Assembly: GCA_016928855.1 (NCBI GenBank)
Contig: JAFGKA010000020.1
Location: 1-36,103, forward strand
Direction: 5' to 3'
DNA from: Phycisphaerae bacterium
GTDB taxonomy: Bacteria > Planctomycetota > Phycisphaerae > UBA1845 > PWPN01
Length of the DNA stretch: 36,103 nt
Both the position numbers and the translations under genes were made by a program. A model generated the notes under the pieces. That model was not told the DNA's origin and did no database searches. It saw nothing but the letters and a program-made list of their open reading frames with translations. Shown here piece by piece: positions 7,457 through 15,859 of the stretch. Each line of letters begins with the position of its first letter. The first letter of the stretch is position 1.

Positions 7457-8284
7457 ATGTTCATTGCCGACCGCTTCTTCTACCGACCGACCCGCGACGT
7501 ATATAGTTCGCCGGAAGCCTCTGGGCTGGCGTTTGAATCCGTAATGTTCGATGCCGCCGACGGCACGCGACTGCACGGCTGGTTCCTTCCCGCGGCAACC
7601 GAGGCCGCGTGCGGTACGGTCATTCACCTCCACGGCAATGCCGGCAACATCACCGGGCATTTCGAGCACGTGGCCTGGCTGCCGCCGGCTGGCTGGAACG
7701 TCCTGTGCTTTGACTACCGCGGCTATGGCCGTTCGGCGGGGCGTCCGACGCGGGCCGGACTCGTGGCCGATGGGCATGCGGCCATCGACTATGCGAAAGA
7801 ACGTGACGACGTCGAGCCTGATCGCATCGTTGTGCTGGGCCAGTCGCTCGGCGGGGCAGTGGGCACGGTTGTCGTGGCCGAGCGGGATGACGTGGCCGGG
7901 CTGGTTGTGGCTGGCGCGTTCAGCCACTATCGACGTGCGGCGGCGTGGCACATCCGGCGCGATCCGATCCTGTTCGCCCTGGCATGGTGGCTGCCGCGGT
8001 TGTTGATGAGCAGCGGGCTCGAGCCGATCGACGCCATCGCTCGCGTGGCGCCGACGCCGCTGCTGGTCATGCACGGCCGAGAGGACGAAATCGTTGATCC
8101 GGCCATGGCCGAGGAACTCTTCGCGGCGGCCGGCGAGCCGAAGGAACTTTGGCTGATGGATGGCGTCGGACATTACGTCTCGCCCGAAGAGGCCGGCGAG
8201 GTTGCGGGCCCGCGACTGCTCGATTTCTTCCACAGGTGCGTCGAGGATTCCCGGGACGCGCTCACGCCAACGGTCGAACGATGA
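7457..8284 (+). CDS. Alpha/beta hydrolase (YfhR/ABHD13-like)
   Basis: 275-residue serine hydrolase of the alpha/beta fold. Seen: oxyanion-side HLHGNAGN at 58-65, FDYRGYGRS at 85-93, nucleophile elbow GQSLGG with S130, a late HGREDEIVD that supplies the acid, and GVGHY supplying the His. This order and the short lid match the YfhR/Bem46/ABHD13 group, of unknown natural substrate. The N-terminus (MFIADRFFYRPTRD) resembles the segment that follows a membrane anchor in these proteins, but no membrane helix is encoded upstream. Its 3' end overlaps the convergent cyclase gene by 23 nt. It lies 69 nt after argJ and may be read with it. Confidence 0.85.
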   Translation: MFIADRFFYRPTRDVYSSPEASGLAFESVMFDAADGTRLHGWFLPAATEAACGTVIHLHGNAGNITGHFEHVAWLPPAGWNVLCFDYRGYGRSAGRPTRAGLVADGHAAIDYAKERDDVEPDRIVVLGQSLGGAVGTVVVAERDDVAGLVVAGAFSHYRRAAAWHIRRDPILFALAWWLPRLLMSSGLEPIDAIARVAPTPLLVMHGREDEIVDPAMAEELFAAAGEPKELWLMDGVGHYVSPEEAGEVAGPRLLDFFHRCVEDSRDALTPTVER

Positions 8285-8912
8285 CCCGCGCCGGGCTGGC
8301 CTCGCCGCCGACGATGCGTAGCGGCAGCGCCACCATCTCATAGCGACCGGGCTGGACCTGAGACAAATCGAGCGATTCGATCACGATGACGCCGGCGCCA
8401 AGGAGCGTGCAATGGGCCCTCGATCGTGCATCGTCGTACGAGTCGACCGACAGGTAGTCGATGCCGACCAGTCTGACGTTGTGCTCGACCAGCCAGATAG
8501 CCAGGTCGGCTTCGAGTGCGTGATAGGCTGGGTCGAATCTACTGTTGTGCCATAATGCCTGGTTGGCGGTCTTGAACAGAACGCGGGCGCCGTTGCCGAT
8601 GTCGGCGTCCCGGACGTCGGCGACTTGCACGGGACGGGCCTCTTTCACCTCGATGACGGTCGCCGGGCCACAGAGGGCGTCGAGGCTGAGGGCGTCGATC
8701 GTTGTGCCGTCAGGAACGAAGTGCTGCGGGGCGTCGATGTGCGTGCCGGCGTGGGTGCTCATCGTGACTTCCGACAGCTTGCACGTACCGGGTGTTGTGA
8801 TCGTGTGAATGGTCCTGAGCTGGAATGGGGGGTCACCCGGCCAGTCGATCATGCCGCCGTGCAGCGGTCGGGTGCAGTCGATCCATCCGGACGCGGTGGC
8901 CGGCTTGGGCAT
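8262..8912 (-). CDS. Cyclase family / kynurenine-formamidase-like metal hydrolase
   Basis: 216 residues starting at the ATG at 8912. Family known: cyclase/arylformamidase (KynB-like) zinc hydrolases with an HxGTHxD metal motif. Seen: STHAGTHIDAPQHF with H54, H58 and D60; a later ..GIDYLSVD and HCTLLGAGVIVIESLDLS typical of the C-terminal half; a closing LPLRIVGGEASPARVI. The substrate cannot be told from sequence: no kynurenine pathway gene is nearby, and the family also includes isatin hydrolases and other cyclic-amide hydrolases. It follows the lipoprotein gene by 26 nt on the same strand, so the two likely form an operon, and it overlaps the convergent hydrolase by 23 nt. Confidence 0.85.
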   Translation of the reverse strand: MPKPATASGWIDCTRPLHGGMIDWPGDPPFQLRTIHTITTPGTCKLSEVTMSTHAGTHIDAPQHFVPDGTTIDALSLDALCGPATVIEVKEARPVQVADVRDADIGNGARVLFKTANQALWHNSRFDPAYHALEADLAIWLVEHNVRLVGIDYLSVDSYDDARSRAHCTLLGAGVIVIESLDLSQVQPGRYEMVALPLRIVGGEASPARVIVRPLA

Positions 8913-8938
8913 GATGTATCCCTCGGTCGGGCGCGGAG

Positions 8939-9532
8939 TTACTCGGTCGGCGTCGGTGCGGGCACGTTCTGCATGAGCTGGGCGATGTCGCCGGCGTGCC
9001 TGGCCTCCAAATAGTCGCGCACGTCGAGATCGCGCCGGGTCAGCAGAGCGGTGCCCTCGATCCGCGTGGCCAGCCTGCCCTTGGCTTTGACGGTCACGAG
9101 CCACTGTCGGGCAGACTTGCGTTTCAGCCAGACACAGCCTTCGACGAAGTCCTCGCGGCCGCGCTGCTCGCCATGGGTCTGATAGAAGAAGCCGTGGGCG
9201 GTGGCCGTTCTGCCGATGGTATAGGCCACAATCTCCTGGGCCGTCGAGTCAGGCACGGACAGGTAGACGGTGTATTCCGCATCGCCCGAGGTCGCGCCGG
9301 GCAGCGGGAATCGCAGCAGAATATGCCAGGCCTCAGCCGTATCCGCATGGCCGTAGGCGGCTTCATCGCTGGTCAGTTTCATGTGTTGCTGCCGCCCGGT
9401 CAGGCGGGGCTGGTTCACGAGGAATGTCGCGCGGGGAGCGCAGCCGGCCACGCCAAGAACCCATCCGATTCCGAGCAGGAAGAGAAGGACCTTGTCGCGC
9501 CATGTCCGTGCGTTTCGCGGCGGCCGATGCAT
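8939..9532 (-). CDS. Lipoprotein of unknown function
   Basis: 197 residues from the ATG at 9532, chosen because it begins a lipoprotein signal: basic MHRPPRNARTWRDK, hydrophobic core, lipobox VAGC with C31. The mature part has a beta-rich look (YTVYLSVPD, AHGFFYQT, RQWLVTVKAKGRLA) and ends in a helical stretch and an acidic/Pro tail. I recognise no family. It lies directly upstream of the cyclase gene and diverges from cinA across a 196-bp gap. An in-frame extension to 9757 exists but lacks any signal features. Confidence 0.7.
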   Translation of the reverse strand: MHRPPRNARTWRDKVLLFLLGIGWVLGVAGCAPRATFLVNQPRLTGRQQHMKLTSDEAAYGHADTAEAWHILLRFPLPGATSGDAEYTVYLSVPDSTAQEIVAYTIGRTATAHGFFYQTHGEQRGREDFVEGCVWLKRKSARQWLVTVKAKGRLATRIEGTALLTRRDLDVRDYLEARHAGDIAQLMQNVPAPTPTE

Positions 9533-9728
9533 ACGGTGGGGATTATAGTGGGACACGAGCCGCGGCGATAGTACCGCGGCATCAGGGCGTGCCCGCCCAG
9601 CCATGAGGGTCACGGGGGATGCTGGCGGACACTGGCGGACGAGGCGCCAGTGATCATCCCGCTTGAGGACGCTGCCGGCTGCACAGTGACGCTTGCTGCG
9701 CGGGGCGCTTCTGCTATGGTTGATCGCG

Positions 9729-10979
9729 ATGCATGCAATCGTCATGAGCATGGGCAACGAGCTGACGAGCGGGCAGACCGTCGATACGAACTCGGCCTGG
9801 CTTTCGCGTCAGCTCGCGGCGTTGGGAATTTCGGTCCGCCGTCACATTACGGTGGCCGACGAGTTGGACGTGATCCGGGCTGCGCTCGACGCAGCCGCGC
9901 GGGATGCCGATGTCGTGCTGACGACCGGCGGAATCGGGCCGACCGAGGATGATCTCACGCGGCATGCGCTGGCGGCGGCGATGGGGGTCGGGCTCGAATT
10001 TCATGCGCCCAGCCTGGAGCACATCCGTGAGTTCTTTGCCCGTCGTAGCCGCGACATGCCCGAGGCCAACCGGATCCAGGCGATGTTCCCGGCCGGCAGC
10101 ACGCCGATCGAGAACATCTGCGGGACAGCGCCGGGGATTCAGGCGAAGCTGCACCAGGCCGACGTGTTTGTCATGCCGGGCGTGCCCCGCGAGATGCGCG
10201 TGATGTTCGAGCGAAGCGTGGCGCCGCTGCTTGCCGGGCGAGGTGCCGGGGTAATTCTAATGCGGACCGTGCATACGTTCGGCGCTGGCGAGTCGGACGT
10301 GGGCACGACGATCCGCGATTTGATGCGGCGCGGACGCAATCCGACGGTCGGCACTACGGCACAACAGACGATCATCGGCGTGCGGATTCAGGCCGCCGGC
10401 CGCGATTTCGCCGAGGCCAGACGTCTGCTCGACGCGGACACGGCCGAGCTTCGTCGACGGCTGGGCGATCTGGTCTTCGGCGAGGATGATGAAACGCTCG
10501 CCGACGCCGTGGGCGCGCAGTTGCTGCGGACCGGGCAAACAGTCGCGACGGCCGAATCCTGCACCGGCGGGCTGATTGCCAAGAGCCTCACCGATGTGTC
10601 CGGCAGCAGCGCGTATTTCCTCAGCGGTCTCGTGACCTATTCCAACGAGGCGAAGGTGCGTCTGCTCGCCGTGCCAGAAGCACTGATCCTTGAGCACGGC
10701 GCGGTTAGCGCGCCCGTCGCCGAAGCGATGGCGGTGGGGGGGCGCCGCCTTTTCGGCGCGGACTGCGCGCTTTCGACGACGGGCATCGCCGGCCCGACTG
10801 GCGGTACGGCGACCAAGCCCGTCGGCCTCGTATTCTTCGGCCTCGCCCACGCCGGCGGCTGTGAGGTGCACGAACGCCGCTTCGGCAGCGAGCTGACGCG
10901 CAAGGAGATCCGCGACCGGGCCCGCAAGTTCGCGCTCAATCTTCTGCGTCTTCGATTGTTGCACGCCAGTTCGGCCTGA
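9729..10979 (+). CDS. cinA: CinA-like protein: MoCF-type domain plus nicotinamide-nucleotide amidohydrolase
   Basis: 416 residues from ATG 9729. N-terminal COG1058 domain with SMGNELTSGQTVDTNSAWLS at the start and TTGGIGPTEDDLTR; C-terminal PncC/CinA domain with ATAESCTGGLIAKSLTDVSG, GLVTYSNEAK, GAVSAPVAEAMA and TTGIAGPTGG. Family role: ADP-ribose pyrophosphatase and deamidation of NMN in pyridine-nucleotide salvage; the old competence link is not implied here. Length matches two-domain CinA. An upstream in-frame extension to 9693 only adds a hydrophobic stretch and is not used. Divergent from the lipoprotein gene. Confidence 0.93.
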   Translation: MHAIVMSMGNELTSGQTVDTNSAWLSRQLAALGISVRRHITVADELDVIRAALDAAARDADVVLTTGGIGPTEDDLTRHALAAAMGVGLEFHAPSLEHIREFFARRSRDMPEANRIQAMFPAGSTPIENICGTAPGIQAKLHQADVFVMPGVPREMRVMFERSVAPLLAGRGAGVILMRTVHTFGAGESDVGTTIRDLMRRGRNPTVGTTAQQTIIGVRIQAAGRDFAEARRLLDADTAELRRRLGDLVFGEDDETLADAVGAQLLRTGQTVATAESCTGGLIAKSLTDVSGSSAYFLSGLVTYSNEAKVRLLAVPEALILEHGAVSAPVAEAMAVGGRRLFGADCALSTTGIAGPTGGTATKPVGLVFFGLAHAGGCEVHERRFGSELTRKEIRDRARKFALNLLRLRLLHASSA

Positions 10980-11020
10980 TCCGCATTCCTGACTGCGGCG
11001 GCCGCCAGCCACTGGAACGG

Positions 11021-11090
11021 TATCCCCTTGACGAGTCGCCGCTCCGGCGTGACACTCCCGAGCCGTAGCGAGGAAGGTCGGAGGTGGGAA
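11021..11090. repeat. Imperfect direct repeat, copy A
   Basis: Aligns without gaps to 11321-11390 with 50 of 70 positions identical by hand count. Best conserved parts are TATC..CTTGACGA, the GACACTCC core and the end GGAAG.TCGGAGGT.GG. The function is unknown. Confidence 0.6.
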
Positions 11091-11119
11091 CAGGCGCCGC
11101 TGCTGGCCGTACTCTTCGT

Positions 11120-11150
11120 GTGCCACTGCTCTGTGAGCAATGTTCTTCTC
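11120..11150. repeat. Short palindromic element related to 812-845
   Basis: GTGCCACTGCTC-TGT-GAGCA is a 5-bp stem (TGCTC/GAGCA) with partial outer pairing, followed by ATGTTCTTC. The outer words GTGCCACTG and TG(C/T)TCTTC are shared with the larger palindrome at 812-845, which suggests a common, degenerating repeat family. Confidence 0.5.
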
Positions 11151-11320
11151 AGGACGCCACCGTTCCGGTACCGCATCGCGGCTTCCGCTGTGCAGGTGAG
11201 CCTTGTGACCGTTTCGCCCGGGGCGCACGTCGTCCGCACACTGCCGACACTTTGGCGGCACACGGACGCTGAATCGGGGGTTTGATGCAATTTGCCGGCG
11301 TTCGGCAGCCGCCCGCGCGC

Positions 11321-11390
11321 TATCTGCTTGACGATCCACCCGTTCGGCACGACACTCCTGTTCCTTATCGCGGAAGTTCGGAGGTTGGGT
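11321..11390. repeat. Imperfect direct repeat, copy B, upstream of the HAD gene
   Basis: Second copy of the 70-bp sequence, exactly 300 bp after copy A. It contains CTTGACGA and GACACTCC and runs to 13 nt before the ATG at 11404, so it covers the place where that gene's promoter and ribosome binding site must be. Confidence 0.6.
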
Positions 11391-11403
11391 TCTGGAGTTC
11401 TTC

Positions 11404-12798
11404 ATGAAACCGAAACGGGCCGTGTTGAGTCCGGACGACGCTGTGCGCTTCTGGCGTGAGTCGCTGGGGTCGGCTGCGCAGATCGCGCTGGTGGCCAATC
11501 CATCGTACGTCGCCAGTTCGTACGAGCTGTATCCGCTGGCACCGGCCAATCCGGGGCCGCTCGCCGCGCTTGTGGGCGTGGTCAAGGACATGGACGGCAC
11601 GACGACCACGACCGAACCGCTGTGCCTGCATTCGCTGGAGTGGATGGTGCGGACGATCACCGACCGAATGGATCGTCGCGTCTGGGCCGGATTCGATCAC
11701 GAGAAAGACCACCCCAACATCATCGGCAACTCGACGACGCGTCACGTCGAATATCTGCTGCGGACCTACGGTGGCGACGCCAAGCCCGAAGCGTTTCGGC
11801 GAGCATTCGTGTTGGCGGTGCTCTGGACGCTCGGTCGCGGTCGGGACGAACGACGGCGGCGCGAGGTTCGCGCGACAGCCGCGGCGCTTGGGCTCGCTGG
11901 GATGCTGCGCGATGATGCCTTCATCCGCTTGGTTGAGGAACGCGTGGATCCGTTCGCGCGGAAGCAGCCGGCCGTCGAGGCGCTCGCGACGAAGTACGCG
12001 GGTGCGGCCGCGATCGATGATTTCACGGAACAGGTTCGCGCCGCGGTGGATATTTACTACGTTCGCTACCATACGATTCTTGCAGCCCTCGACGAGGGGC
12101 GTGGCGACGAATATGCCGGCGAACTGGGCCCGGACGCTGGTCCGAACCTCGTGGCGCCGATGCCGGCGGTAGGCTTCTTCCTGGCGCTGACCAAGGGCTG
12201 GCTGGGCGAGCGAGCGGGTGTATTTCATGACGAGTTGGCCGCGCATCTGGCCGAAAAAGGCGACGAGCGCACCCGCGTCGATCGGGCCGCGCTGCGGGCG
12301 ATGGGGCGATACTTCGCGGCCAATCCGGTACGAATCGCAATCGTGACGTCGTCCATTGCGTACGAGGCCGACATCGTGCTCGCCGAGGTGTTTCGCATCC
12401 TGCGCGAGCAGGCCGCCGGCTGGCCGCTGCCGCAGGCCGACCGCGACCGGATCGTCGCCGGCTTCGCAAGCCATCGCAGCTTCTATGATGCCTTCATCAC
12501 CGCGTCGGATTCATCCGAGATCCGCCTCAAGCCGCACCGTGACCTCTACAGCATCGCGTTGCACGAGATGGGCGTGGCCCGCGACGAGTACGACCGGGTT
12601 GTCGGCTTCGAGGACAGCGAGTCGGGCGTCGTCGCGATTCGGGCGGCGGGGGTCGGCTGCTGCGTCGCGCTGCCGTTCGCCCAGTCCGCCGGCCACGACT
12701 TCGACGCAGCCGTCCACGTCCTGCACGGCCAGTTCCCGGAGGTCATCCTCCGCTATCAGTGCTTTCTGTCGCCCGAGGCCATCCAGGCATTCGCGTAG
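11404..12798 (+). CDS. HAD-superfamily hydrolase with enlarged cap
   Basis: 464 residues, about twice the usual length of a beta-phosphoglucomutase-like HAD phosphatase. Seen: motif I VKDMDGTTTTTE (nucleophile D62, general acid/base D64), motif II IVTSS, motif III in LKPHRDLYSIAL, motif IV GFEDSESGVVAIRAAG. The roughly 270 residues between motifs I and II are a helical insertion, an expanded cap domain that probably decides the substrate. The first 55 residues before motif I (with VANPSYVASSYELYPLAP) are also extra. The substrate cannot be named. It is monocistronic, preceded by repeat copy B. Confidence 0.85.
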   Translation: MKPKRAVLSPDDAVRFWRESLGSAAQIALVANPSYVASSYELYPLAPANPGPLAALVGVVKDMDGTTTTTEPLCLHSLEWMVRTITDRMDRRVWAGFDHEKDHPNIIGNSTTRHVEYLLRTYGGDAKPEAFRRAFVLAVLWTLGRGRDERRRREVRATAAALGLAGMLRDDAFIRLVEERVDPFARKQPAVEALATKYAGAAAIDDFTEQVRAAVDIYYVRYHTILAALDEGRGDEYAGELGPDAGPNLVAPMPAVGFFLALTKGWLGERAGVFHDELAAHLAEKGDERTRVDRAALRAMGRYFAANPVRIAIVTSSIAYEADIVLAEVFRILREQAAGWPLPQADRDRIVAGFASHRSFYDAFITASDSSEIRLKPHRDLYSIALHEMGVARDEYDRVVGFEDSESGVVAIRAAGVGCCVALPFAQSAGHDFDAAVHVLHGQFPEVILRYQCFLSPEAIQAFA

Positions 12799-12954
12799 CG
12801 TCGTGACTGGATGTGCAGGCAGCAGGCGCCTCTTCTTGTCTGATGCCTTGGGGGGTCGGGCCTGGATGGCTTTCTAGTCCTCGTCCGTCTGTCCGGTTTG
12901 GGTATTCTGGGTAGCATAGGCTTGAGCACCCACCGGAAAACGTCTTGGATTCCC

Positions 12955-12982
12955 TTGCGTTGATCTGGGAAAACGGTACAAT
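12955..12982 (+). promoter_or_regulatory. Putative sigma70-type promoter of the PEP-CTERM gene
   Basis: TTGCGT (12955-12960) and TACAAT (12977-12982, 5/6 to consensus) are separated by 16 bp in an otherwise gene-free 264-bp gap. The -10 ends about 80 nt before the gene start at 13063. The -35 is weak. Confidence 0.45.
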
Positions 12983-13062
12983 TTGGACTTTGCGAACTGG
13001 ATAGTCGATATTGCCGGGCCGCGCGGCTCGGCCAAGTCATGTTCAGAGACGGGAGGCGAGAG

Positions 13063-13746
13063 ATGTTTCGTGGTTGTATTCATATTTGGCGATGCGCTGT
13101 ATGCGCAGCGGTTGCGGTCTTCTTTACGGGTGGTGTCGCCCAGGCAACCCTGATTCTCGATTGGCAGTATTCCGAAGCGACAGCCGAACTCGGACAATCT
13201 GAGACTGTGGTATTCAGCGATCACGACGAGGGAATGTCGGCGATGGCTGAGGTTGAAGATGCCGGTCTCGGCTCGTCGAGCGCTGAACTGGAAATCCTGC
13301 AGCAGGTCGATGCGCTGGATGTGTGGACTGTCGATCTTGCGACGGCGATCGATTTGTCCGTCAATGAGGATGCGGGTGGAGCAATCAACTTCGCCCGCGG
13401 AGAGACGTATTTCCAGTTAGCTGTGATCGTCAGTGATGTTCCGTATGCGTTCGATCTCGAATACGAGTTCGACGAGCCTTCGGGGCCCTTTATTACGAAT
13501 GCCGAGCATTTCGTGTGTCAGTACGGGAGCGGGTCCGTGCTCTATCCACGGACTGAACCCTACATCCTGCTTTGGGGAGGGATGGACTACACGGCGAGCG
13601 GGTTGGATTCTTCAGGATGGGGCTATCTGTGTGCCCACGCCGAAACGAATGTGACCCTGAGCATTGAGCCGGTTCCCGAACCCATCACGCTGAGCCTGCT
13701 GGCCGTTGGTGGCTTGGCAGTGCTCCGACAGCGTCGCAAAGCATAA
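13063..13746 (+). CDS. PEP-CTERM sorting-domain protein
   Basis: 227-residue exported protein. The start at ATG 13063 has GGGAGG 6 nt upstream. Seen: N-terminal signal peptide (hydrophobic AVCAAVAVFFTGGVAQA, cleavage likely after AQA), an acidic beta-rich body without recognised domain, and a C-terminal VPEPITLSLLAVGGLAVLRQRRKA-type tail: the PEP motif, a hydrophobic helix and a basic end. Family knowledge: such tails are cut by an exosortase and the protein is displayed at the surface or in exopolysaccharide. No exosortase gene lies in this window. The role of the body is unknown. Confidence 0.88.
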   Translation: MFRGCIHIWRCAVCAAVAVFFTGGVAQATLILDWQYSEATAELGQSETVVFSDHDEGMSAMAEVEDAGLGSSSAELEILQQVDALDVWTVDLATAIDLSVNEDAGGAINFARGETYFQLAVIVSDVPYAFDLEYEFDEPSGPFITNAEHFVCQYGSGSVLYPRTEPYILLWGGMDYTASGLDSSGWGYLCAHAETNVTLSIEPVPEPITLSLLAVGGLAVLRQRRKA

Positions 13747-13779
13747 CGGGGCGTTTTGCATGTGACGGGCGAAGGCAAT

Positions 13780-13806
13780 GGGGCATGAGTCTTTGTCTCA
13801 TGCCTC
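13780..13806. terminator. Hairpin between convergent genes, possible bidirectional terminator
   Basis: GGCATGAG (13782-13789) pairs with CTCATGCC (13797-13804) around a 7-nt loop, extendable by two pairs including a G-U. It lies 33 nt after the PEP-CTERM stop and before the end of the leftward sigma54 operon. No T-run on either side. Confidence 0.45.
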
Positions 13807-13891
13807 TCGCCTCGTCAGCGGCGTGCTACCGCCATGTGGCGTCATGGTCGATCTCGTCGTCGCGGCTGCTGCAAAGGGGAAAAGACGGCGA

Positions 13892-14500
13892 TTATCGACG
13901 GTTTGTATTCCGCATCCTTAAGGCGACTTCTGCCACACGCTTTCCGAGATGGGAGGCCGTCTGCATTCCGAAGTCATCTCGCTCGGCACCGCCCGCCGTA
14001 CCGCTGAAGACCGTTGCGCCGAAGTGTGCCGTCGGTTGGCCATCGCTCACGCAGACCATGTCGTGGCAGAGCATAGCTGCCTGCACGGCTTGAATCGTAA
14101 GTTCCTGGCCACCGTTGCGGACGCCGCCGACGGCCAGTACCCCGCCGACACGGTTGCGAAAGATCCAGCCGTTACGACGGAACATGACGCATCGATCGAT
14201 AAATGCCTTGCACTGAGCGGCCATCATTCCGAAGTAGACTGGCGTTCCGATGATCATTCCAACCACTTCCTCATCCGCCAGGGTCGGAATCAGCGACGCG
14301 AAGTCATCCTCGATCGGGCAAGCCAGTTGTGAATTGCATTCGCCACAGGCCAGGCAGGGACGAATGTCGAGTCCAGCGAGCTCGATCAGGACGGTCTTGA
14401 GACCCTCGCCTTGTTCTCGTGCCGCCGCGAGGCATACCTGCATGGCCTTGAACGTAGCTTGACCCGGACGCGGACTGCAGCAAATCCCCAACACCTTCAT
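13892..14500 (-). CDS. Iron-sulfur flavoprotein (NADPH-dependent FMN reductase family)
   Basis: 202 residues, flavodoxin-like fold that binds FMN. Seen: N-terminal GICCSPRPGQA (phosphate loop), the compact cysteine set C49-x2-C52-x2-C55-x5-C61 (CLACGECNSQLAC) that in archaeal Isf proteins holds a [4Fe-4S] cluster, then GTPVYFGMMAAQCKAFIDR and a late GGVRNGGQE. GGGAGGA precedes the ATG at 14500. It is the last gene of the leftward operon, 28 nt after the radical SAM gene. A likely role is electron delivery within the metal-sulfur system encoded around it (inference). Confidence 0.85.
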   Translation of the reverse strand: MKVLGICCSPRPGQATFKAMQVCLAAAREQGEGLKTVLIELAGLDIRPCLACGECNSQLACPIEDDFASLIPTLADEEVVGMIIGTPVYFGMMAAQCKAFIDRCVMFRRNGWIFRNRVGGVLAVGGVRNGGQELTIQAVQAAMLCHDMVCVSDGQPTAHFGATVFSGTAGGAERDDFGMQTASHLGKRVAEVALRMRNTNRR

Positions 14501-14528
14501 GACGGGTAATCCTCCCGAACCTGCGCAT

Positions 14529-15479
14529 TCAAACGCCGGTATTCCCAGTCGAGCGGTCGTTTGGGCGGATCACCCGGTAGTAGACTCCCTGACGTTCCAC
14601 GACCGGCTCAATCCGTTTCTGTCGGCACATTTCGTCCGCGTACTTGATCACCTCGTTGGTATGCAGCCCAAGCGCAGAGACGATATCCTGAACCGAACAC
14701 GGGCGTCGGCGAAGCATTTCCAGGATGTCATTTTCGCTTGCTCGTGCTTCGCCCTGCGACGCCGTGTGGGGGTAATCCGCAATTACCTCAGCCTGCGGCG
14801 AAAAGAGGCCGGCAAGCCGGACCAGTCGCTCGCGTGGAACCGGCTCGGCGAAGCTTTGTGCGGGTGGTCGTGTTACCGTGTTCAGATGGACGCGGTCCGG
14901 CCCGATGCGTTTCACCCATTCAGCGATCTTGTGGACCTCCACGTCAACCGAGGTGTAGCCGGCCAGCAGGAAGACCTCAAGCCAGTACTGCCCGTGGAAT
15001 TCACGCCGGAAGGCGATCAAGCCCTCGAGCATCTGTGCAAACGAAATCGAGTCATGGGGGCGATTGATATGCTGGAATCGCGATTCGTCGCCGGCATCCA
15101 GGGAGGGGATCACAAGATCGGCTTGCTGCAGTTCCCTCCGAACGTCCGACCGCCAGAGCAGTGAGCCGTTGGTGAGCACCGCGACTGGGACGCTGGTGAT
15201 TACCTTGATTCGCCGAATCAGTTCGTCCAGTCCCGTACACAGTGTCGGTTCCCCGGAACCACTCAGCGTGATGTAGTCAAAATGGCTGTTCTGCTTTCGG
15301 CTGATATCGGCCAGCACCGGCCCCCAACTCACGAATTCGGTTCGCTCGACTGTCCTATTCGTGGTGGGCCCCAATTGGCAATAGATGCAGTCATACGTGC
15401 AGGTCTTGAACGGGACCAGGTCGATGCCCAACGACCGGCCGAGTCGGCGGGAGGGTACAGGTCCAAACGTGTAACTCAT
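14529..15479 (-). CDS. Radical SAM protein (COG0731-like) with C-terminal winged-helix-like region
   Basis: 316 residues. Seen: CTYDCIYC giving the cluster ligands C27-x3-C31-x2-C34, preceded by GPVPSRRLGRSLG(I/V)D, the characteristic opening of this family; SGSGEPTL (the SAM-binding GGE-like motif); AVLTNGSLLWR. The last 70 residues (ILEMLRRRPCSVQDIVSALGLHTNEVIKYADEMCRQ) look like a winged helix. These proteins are common beside ORP/NifX-like genes in anaerobes, reaction unknown. Between the FmdB and flavoprotein genes in the leftward operon. Confidence 0.87.
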   Translation of the reverse strand: MSYTFGPVPSRRLGRSLGIDLVPFKTCTYDCIYCQLGPTTNRTVERTEFVSWGPVLADISRKQNSHFDYITLSGSGEPTLCTGLDELIRRIKVITSVPVAVLTNGSLLWRSDVRRELQQADLVIPSLDAGDESRFQHINRPHDSISFAQMLEGLIAFRREFHGQYWLEVFLLAGYTSVDVEVHKIAEWVKRIGPDRVHLNTVTRPPAQSFAEPVPRERLVRLAGLFSPQAEVIADYPHTASQGEARASENDILEMLRRRPCSVQDIVSALGLHTNEVIKYADEMCRQKRIEPVVERQGVYYRVIRPNDRSTGNTGV

Positions 15480-15518
15480 CGCTCACTGTCCGTTACGGCC
15501 TATGATCGTGGGCCGATC

Positions 15519-15776
15519 TCACTCGCTGCAGGGTGGTCGCTCGCACGCTGTGTCCCTGCCGCAACATGGCCGTTCCTGGCCACACCGAGTGTTGGAACGG
15601 CCGTACTCCGTGGCGTAGAAACCCGAACCTTTGAAAATCACTGCGCCTCCAGCTCCAATGAGACGCTTCAGCTTGCCGTTGCACGCGGGGCAAGTCGTCA
15701 GTGGCGAGTCCTTCATCGATTGGAATCGCTCGAAGCGATTCCCGCATTGCTGGCATTCATATTCATACGTGGGCAT
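15519..15776 (-). CDS. FmdB-type zinc ribbon protein
   Basis: 85 residues. Begins MPTYEYECQQCG and continues ..TTCPACNGKLKRLIGAGGAVIFKGSGFY, the standard FmdB zinc ribbon with CxxC pairs at 8-11 and about 29-32. The C-terminal tail is unusual in carrying five more Cys residues (TRCGQERPCCGRDTACERPPC). Family role unsettled; once linked to expression of formamidase/Mo enzymes. A clear AAGGAG lies upstream of ATG 15776. Cys-rich tail could bind metal (inference). Confidence 0.85.
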   Translation of the reverse strand: MPTYEYECQQCGNRFERFQSMKDSPLTTCPACNGKLKRLIGAGGAVIFKGSGFYATEYGRSNTRCGQERPCCGRDTACERPPCSE

Positions 15777-15859
15777 TCATCGCTCCTTGCTGGAGAAACA
15801 ACGGCCTCGCGGTTCCACGATGGCCGCGTTACGGACGGCGATGCACACTCTCCTGTTGC

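Larger units (their letters stand above)
10980..11403. other. Intergenic interval with a 300-bp-spaced direct repeat
   Basis: No gene is supported here; the open frames that cross it on the minus strand run through cinA and the HAD gene as shadows. The interval holds two diverged copies of a 70-bp sequence exactly 300 bp apart (11021-11090, 11321-11390) with a small palindromic element between them (11120-11150). The second copy ends 13 nt before the HAD gene start, so it must include that gene's 5' control region. Confidence 0.6.

Noticed and set aside
10257-11660. Minus-strand frame of 467 codons across cinA, the repeat gap and the HAD gene
   Set aside because: Antisense to two clear genes, no motif, no ribosome binding site.
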